Below are positions 61,124 through 64,000 of a stretch of DNA of 64,000 bases, in pieces. Source of the stretch: Bin87 sp965220265. Lineage in GTDB: Bacteria; Chloroflexota; Dehalococcoidia; Lucifugimonadales; UBA3495. Position numbers and translations under genes: made by a program. The notes under the pieces are model-generated. The model was not told where the DNA came from. It was given only the letters and a program-made list of their open reading frames with translations, and did not search any database. The stretch covers positions 2,170,001 to 2,234,000 of the forward strand of contig CBDCPM010000004.1 of NCBI GenBank assembly GCA_965220265.1, given 5' to 3'. Positions within the stretch are counted from its first letter, which is position 1, and each line of letters begins with the position of its first letter.

Positions 61124-63472
61124 ATGCTTGACTACAAACCCAACATCGTCCTCGCCGATCCCGAAGAAAACTACCGCGTGGTCGGCACCCGGCCGGTCCG
61201 CCATGACGGTCCGGACAAGGTTATGGGCCGCGCCCGCTACGCTGCGGACATTCATCTGCCGGGTATGCTGCACGGCAAGATCTTGCGTAGTCCCCACGCC
61301 CACGCCCGCATACACGGCATCGATGCCAGTAAGGCGCTGGCCTTGCCCGGCGTTCACGCGGTCGTGACCTCCGCCGACTTCCCAGACGTGTCGGCCCAGA
61401 TCAAGGATCAGGAGGAGGGGGCCCCAGTCAACTACGGTTTTTATAGCCGCAACGTGATGGCACGAGAGAAGGTTTTATATCGCGGGCACGCCGTTGCCGC
61501 TATCGTTGCTGACTCGCCGCACCTGGCTGAGGAAGCCCTGGCGCTGATCGAAGTGGACTGGGAAGTGCTGCCGGCCGTTTTCACCGCACAGGAGGCCATG
61601 GCCGACGGCGCTCCGGCGGTCCACGAGCGCCTGGTCACCCTGTCCAACCCCGCGCAGCGTTCTGGAGGCTGGGCTGAAGAGGATTCCGGCGACGCTTCCA
61701 ACGTCTCCAATCACTTTCAGTTTGCCTCCGGCGACCTGGAGGCCGGATTCGCCGAAGCCGACGCGATCGTGGAACGGGAGTACCACACCCGCCAGGTCCA
61801 TCAGGGCTACATCGAGCCTCATTCCGCCACTGCCCGCTGGAACGCCGACGGCACGGTGACTGTTTGGGCCAGCACCCAGGGCCATTTCGCATTGCGCGAC
61901 CACACCAGCCGAATCCTCGGCATCTCCTTAGGGCAGCTCAACGTCGTGCCGATGGAGATTGGCGGCGGTTTCGGGGGCAAGGGGCAGGGCGGCTGCTACC
62001 TGGAACCCGTCGTCGGCGCGCTGGCGCGCAAGACCGGCCGGCCCGTCAAGATCGCGATGTCACGGACCGAAGTTTTCACCGGCACCGGCCCCACGTCGGG
62101 GAGTCACATCAAGGTGAAAGTAGGCGGTACCCGCGACGGCCGGTTCACTGCGGCCCAGGCGACGCTGATCTATGAAGCCGGTGCTTTCCCCGGCTCGCCG
62201 GTGCCCAGCGGTTGCCGCACCATGTTTGCCCCCTACGAGATCCCTAACGGGTTCGTCGAGGGCTACGACGTGGTGACCAACGTGCCCAAGGCTGCCGCCT
62301 ACCGCGCGCCCGGTTCTCCGGCCGCCTCCTTCGCCGCCGAGCAGGCCATTGACGAGTTGTGCGAGAAGCTGGAACTCGACCCGGTGGAATTCCGCCTCAA
62401 GAACGCCTCGAAGGAAGGTAGCCGCCAGATCGGCGGTCCAACCTTCCGCCGCATTGGTATGGTGGAAATCCTGCAGGCCACCCAGGAACACCCGCACCTG
62501 GCGTCACCGGTGCCTGAGCCGTCTGCTCCGGGACGGCTCACTGGGCGGGGCATTGCCGCCGGCGGGTGGTTTAACGGCACTGGCCCAGCCACGGCGGTCG
62601 CTAGTGTTATGCCCGATGGCACCGTCAGCCTGATTGAAGGCTCACCCGACATCGGCGGCTCCCGAGCCGTCATGGCCATGCACGTTGCCGAAGTTCTCGG
62701 TCTGCCGGCCGAGCGCATCAAGCCGTCCATTGTGGACACGGACAGCATCGGCTACAGCAGCGGGGCCGGTGGAAGCGGCGTCACCTTCAAGATGGGCACT
62801 GCGGTCTACCAGGCCGGCGAGGAAGTGCGCCGCCAGATGATCGAGCGCGCCGCTCGCATCTGGGATGTCCCGGTCGAGGACGTTGAGTACCAGGAAGATG
62901 GCACGCTGGCCCACCGCTCCGACGACGCCCTCCGCATGACCTTCGATCAGTTGGCCCGGCGCCTCAACGGCACCGGCGGTCCCATCGTAGGACACGGCGC
63001 GGCCAACCCTGCCGGCGTGGGCAACGCCTTCGCCATCAACGTTGCCGACGTGGAGGTCGACCCCGACACGGGCAAGGTTGAAGTGCTGCGCTTCACCGCC
63101 ATCCAGGACTGCGGCAAGGCGATCCACCCCAGCTACGTTGAGGGCCAAATCCAGGGCGGTGCCGTTCAGGGCATCGGCTGGGCGTTGAACGAAGAGTACT
63201 TCTTCGACGACAACGGCCAGATGATGAATTCGTCCTTCCTGGACTACCGCATGCCGACCGCGCTGGACCTGCCCATGATCGACACCGTCATCGTTGAGGT
63301 GCCAAACCCGGGTCACCCGTTGGGCGTACGCGGTGTCGGCGAGGTATCCCTGGTGCCGCCCATGGCCGCCATTGGCAACGCCATCGCCCGCGCCACCGGC
63401 GCCCGCTTGGAGAGCCTGCCCATGAACCCCGGGGCCGTCCTCGAAGCCCTTTGGCAGCAGAACGGCGAGTAA
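61124..63472 (+). CDS. Xanthine dehydrogenase-family molybdopterin subunit
   Basis: 782 residues, the large subunit of the molybdenum hydroxylase family. Motifs are GGGFGGKGQGG, AYRAPGSP where CO dehydrogenases have the Cys-Ser-Phe loop, and the catalytic Glu in RGVGEVSLVPP near the C-terminus. A fold-family assignment is clear but the substrate is not; CO is unlikely because the CoxL loop is missing. The ATG at 61124 follows GGAGG. No FAD or 2Fe-2S subunit lies nearby in the window, so its partners are elsewhere. Confidence 0.88.
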   Translation: MLDYKPNIVLADPEENYRVVGTRPVRHDGPDKVMGRARYAADIHLPGMLHGKILRSPHAHARIHGIDASKALALPGVHAVVTSADFPDVSAQIKDQEEGAPVNYGFYSRNVMAREKVLYRGHAVAAIVADSPHLAEEALALIEVDWEVLPAVFTAQEAMADGAPAVHERLVTLSNPAQRSGGWAEEDSGDASNVSNHFQFASGDLEAGFAEADAIVEREYHTRQVHQGYIEPHSATARWNADGTVTVWASTQGHFALRDHTSRILGISLGQLNVVPMEIGGGFGGKGQGGCYLEPVVGALARKTGRPVKIAMSRTEVFTGTGPTSGSHIKVKVGGTRDGRFTAAQATLIYEAGAFPGSPVPSGCRTMFAPYEIPNGFVEGYDVVTNVPKAAAYRAPGSPAASFAAEQAIDELCEKLELDPVEFRLKNASKEGSRQIGGPTFRRIGMVEILQATQEHPHLASPVPEPSAPGRLTGRGIAAGGWFNGTGPATAVASVMPDGTVSLIEGSPDIGGSRAVMAMHVAEVLGLPAERIKPSIVDTDSIGYSSGAGGSGVTFKMGTAVYQAGEEVRRQMIERAARIWDVPVEDVEYQEDGTLAHRSDDALRMTFDQLARRLNGTGGPIVGHGAANPAGVGNAFAINVADVEVDPDTGKVEVLRFTAIQDCGKAIHPSYVEGQIQGGAVQGIGWALNEEYFFDDNGQMMNSSFLDYRMPTALDLPMIDTVIVEVPNPGHPLGVRGVGEVSLVPPMAAIGNAIARATGARLESLPMNPGAVLEALWQQNGE

Positions 63473-63498
63473 CCCTTCCGGCCATCCACGGAAACCAC

Positions 63499-63526
63499 GT
63501 AGGGGCGAATAACTATTCGCCCCTAC
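63499..63526. repeat. Perfect palindromic repeat
   Basis: GTAGGGGCGAATA and TATTCGCCCCTAC form a perfect 13 bp stem with a two-base loop. It lies between convergent genes and shares the AGGGGC/GCCCCT arms with the sites at 891 and 20242. Probably a REP-like terminator element. Confidence 0.65.
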
Positions 63527-63554
63527 TGTTTCGCATTTTCGGCACTGATGGTCA

Positions 63555-63977
63555 TCACGGCTCCAGCCGTACCAGGAAACTAGCTTCCCCGAGGGGCATC
63601 CCGTCGAAAGCGATGGCCGCCACATGCCGTCCCAAGCGGGTGACCGGGATGCGAAACGGCTTGATCCAACGCTGGAAGAAAATTCCCTCATCCCAGGTGA
63701 CTTCCTGGGGCGGTGGGCTCGACAGGCTTGCTCCCGGTGCTCTGATGGTCACTTCCAGCGTATGCGATCCGGCGTTGGCGCCGGCGATGCAGAATGCCAA
63801 CTGAGCGTCAACCTCGGCCAGCACGCGCGGCCCGTCGCCGCTGGGCGGCTCGTCCGGCATGGGGATATCCACCAAGTCAATGACACCTTTGAAACTCAGG
63901 TCGTCCCCGTTCCCCTCCTCGGTTTCCCGGCAGAACAGGGCATATTTCAGGTACACTCCGCCTCGTTCGGTAGTCAA
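63555..63977 (-). CDS. DUF6941-like protein, 5' end uncertain
   Basis: About 140 residues. The beginning (YLKYALFCRETE...LSFKGVIDLVDIPMPDEPP) resembles DUF6941-type proteins that are predicted to be single beta-sandwich domains. The start may be TTG 63977; the frame stays open to the window edge, so more N-terminal sequence may be missing. It lies convergent to the molybdopterin subunit. Function is unknown. Confidence 0.55.
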   Translation of the reverse strand: MTTERGGVYLKYALFCRETEEGNGDDLSFKGVIDLVDIPMPDEPPSGDGPRVLAEVDAQLAFCIAGANAGSHTLEVTIRAPGASLSSPPPQEVTWDEGIFFQRWIKPFRIPVTRLGRHVAAIAFDGMPLGEASFLVRLEP

Positions 63978-64000
63978 CAGCGGCTCCGTTCGCCCCCCTC

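Overview
The window looks like a GC-rich chromosomal segment of a free-living aerobic bacterium, most likely Chloroflexota and perhaps the SAR202/Dehalococcoidia-like branch. This is inference from gene content: an Agl23-type membrane protein, CaiB/BaiF CoA-transferases, a thiolase plus DUF35 pair, amidases, and an aa3-type oxidase cluster with cytochrome c fusions. No rRNA, tRNA or CRISPR array was recognised. Most of the window is ordinary chromosome with short operons on both strands.

Layout. 1-5.3 kb: the 3' part of thioredoxin reductase, a TauE/SafE exporter with an AcoX/NAD-kinase-like partner, a 1.2 kb gene-free stretch rich in intergenic repeats, and an amidase. 5.5-11.1 kb: a membrane glycoconjugate-type operon (Agl23-like protein, a small helical protein, a flippase-like protein, an FAD oxidoreductase). 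11.1-12.5 kb: a VapBC toxin-antitoxin pair colliding with a truncated RCC1-repeat lipoprotein. 12.5-16.7 kb: a catalytically dead-looking glutamine amidotransferase coupled to gyrA, then an alpha/beta hydrolase and a clear terminator. 16.8-20.3 kb: a 751-residue fusion ending in an archaeal-type TrpRS-like module, directly followed by the canonical bacterial trpS. 20.3-22.1 kb: thiolase and DUF35 partner. 22.2-24.6 kb: a four-gene accessory island with a CoiA-like nuclease between two related helical proteins. 24.6-31.9 kb: SnoaL-like protein, acetamidase/formamidase, a VapBC45-like pair, two CaiB CoA-transferases, an MFS transporter and a small lipoprotein.

32-39.1 kb holds haem A synthesis and cytochrome oxidase (ctaA-ctaB-coxB-coxA-coxC-coxD), with cytochrome c domains fused to subunits II and IV. 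39.2-44.2 kb has hydrolases, trmO followed by a 112 bp MITE with its target duplication, FmdB, a beta-lactamase-fold enzyme, DUF952 and a kinase-fold protein. 44.4-49.3 kb carries comEA-comEC-cmk-plsC. 49.3-53.3 kb carries an NYN-domain protein and the diaminopimelate/lysine genes dapA, asd and dapB. 53.6-64 kb has a large hydrolase, an orphan NuoE/NuoF-like pair, a two-component system with a secreted repeat protein, a large molybdopterin hydroxylase subunit and a DUF6941-like protein.

The strongest candidates for undescribed biology are (1) the HD-like/chorismate-mutase-like/archaeal-TrpRS-like fusion beside trpS and (2) the CoiA-like nuclease island with its paired helical proteins. Secondary points are the pseudo-amidotransferase coupled to gyrA, non-standard ATT/ATA starts, extended -10 promoters that predict leaderless mRNAs, and a CaiB pair in which one member lacks the expected catalytic Asp.
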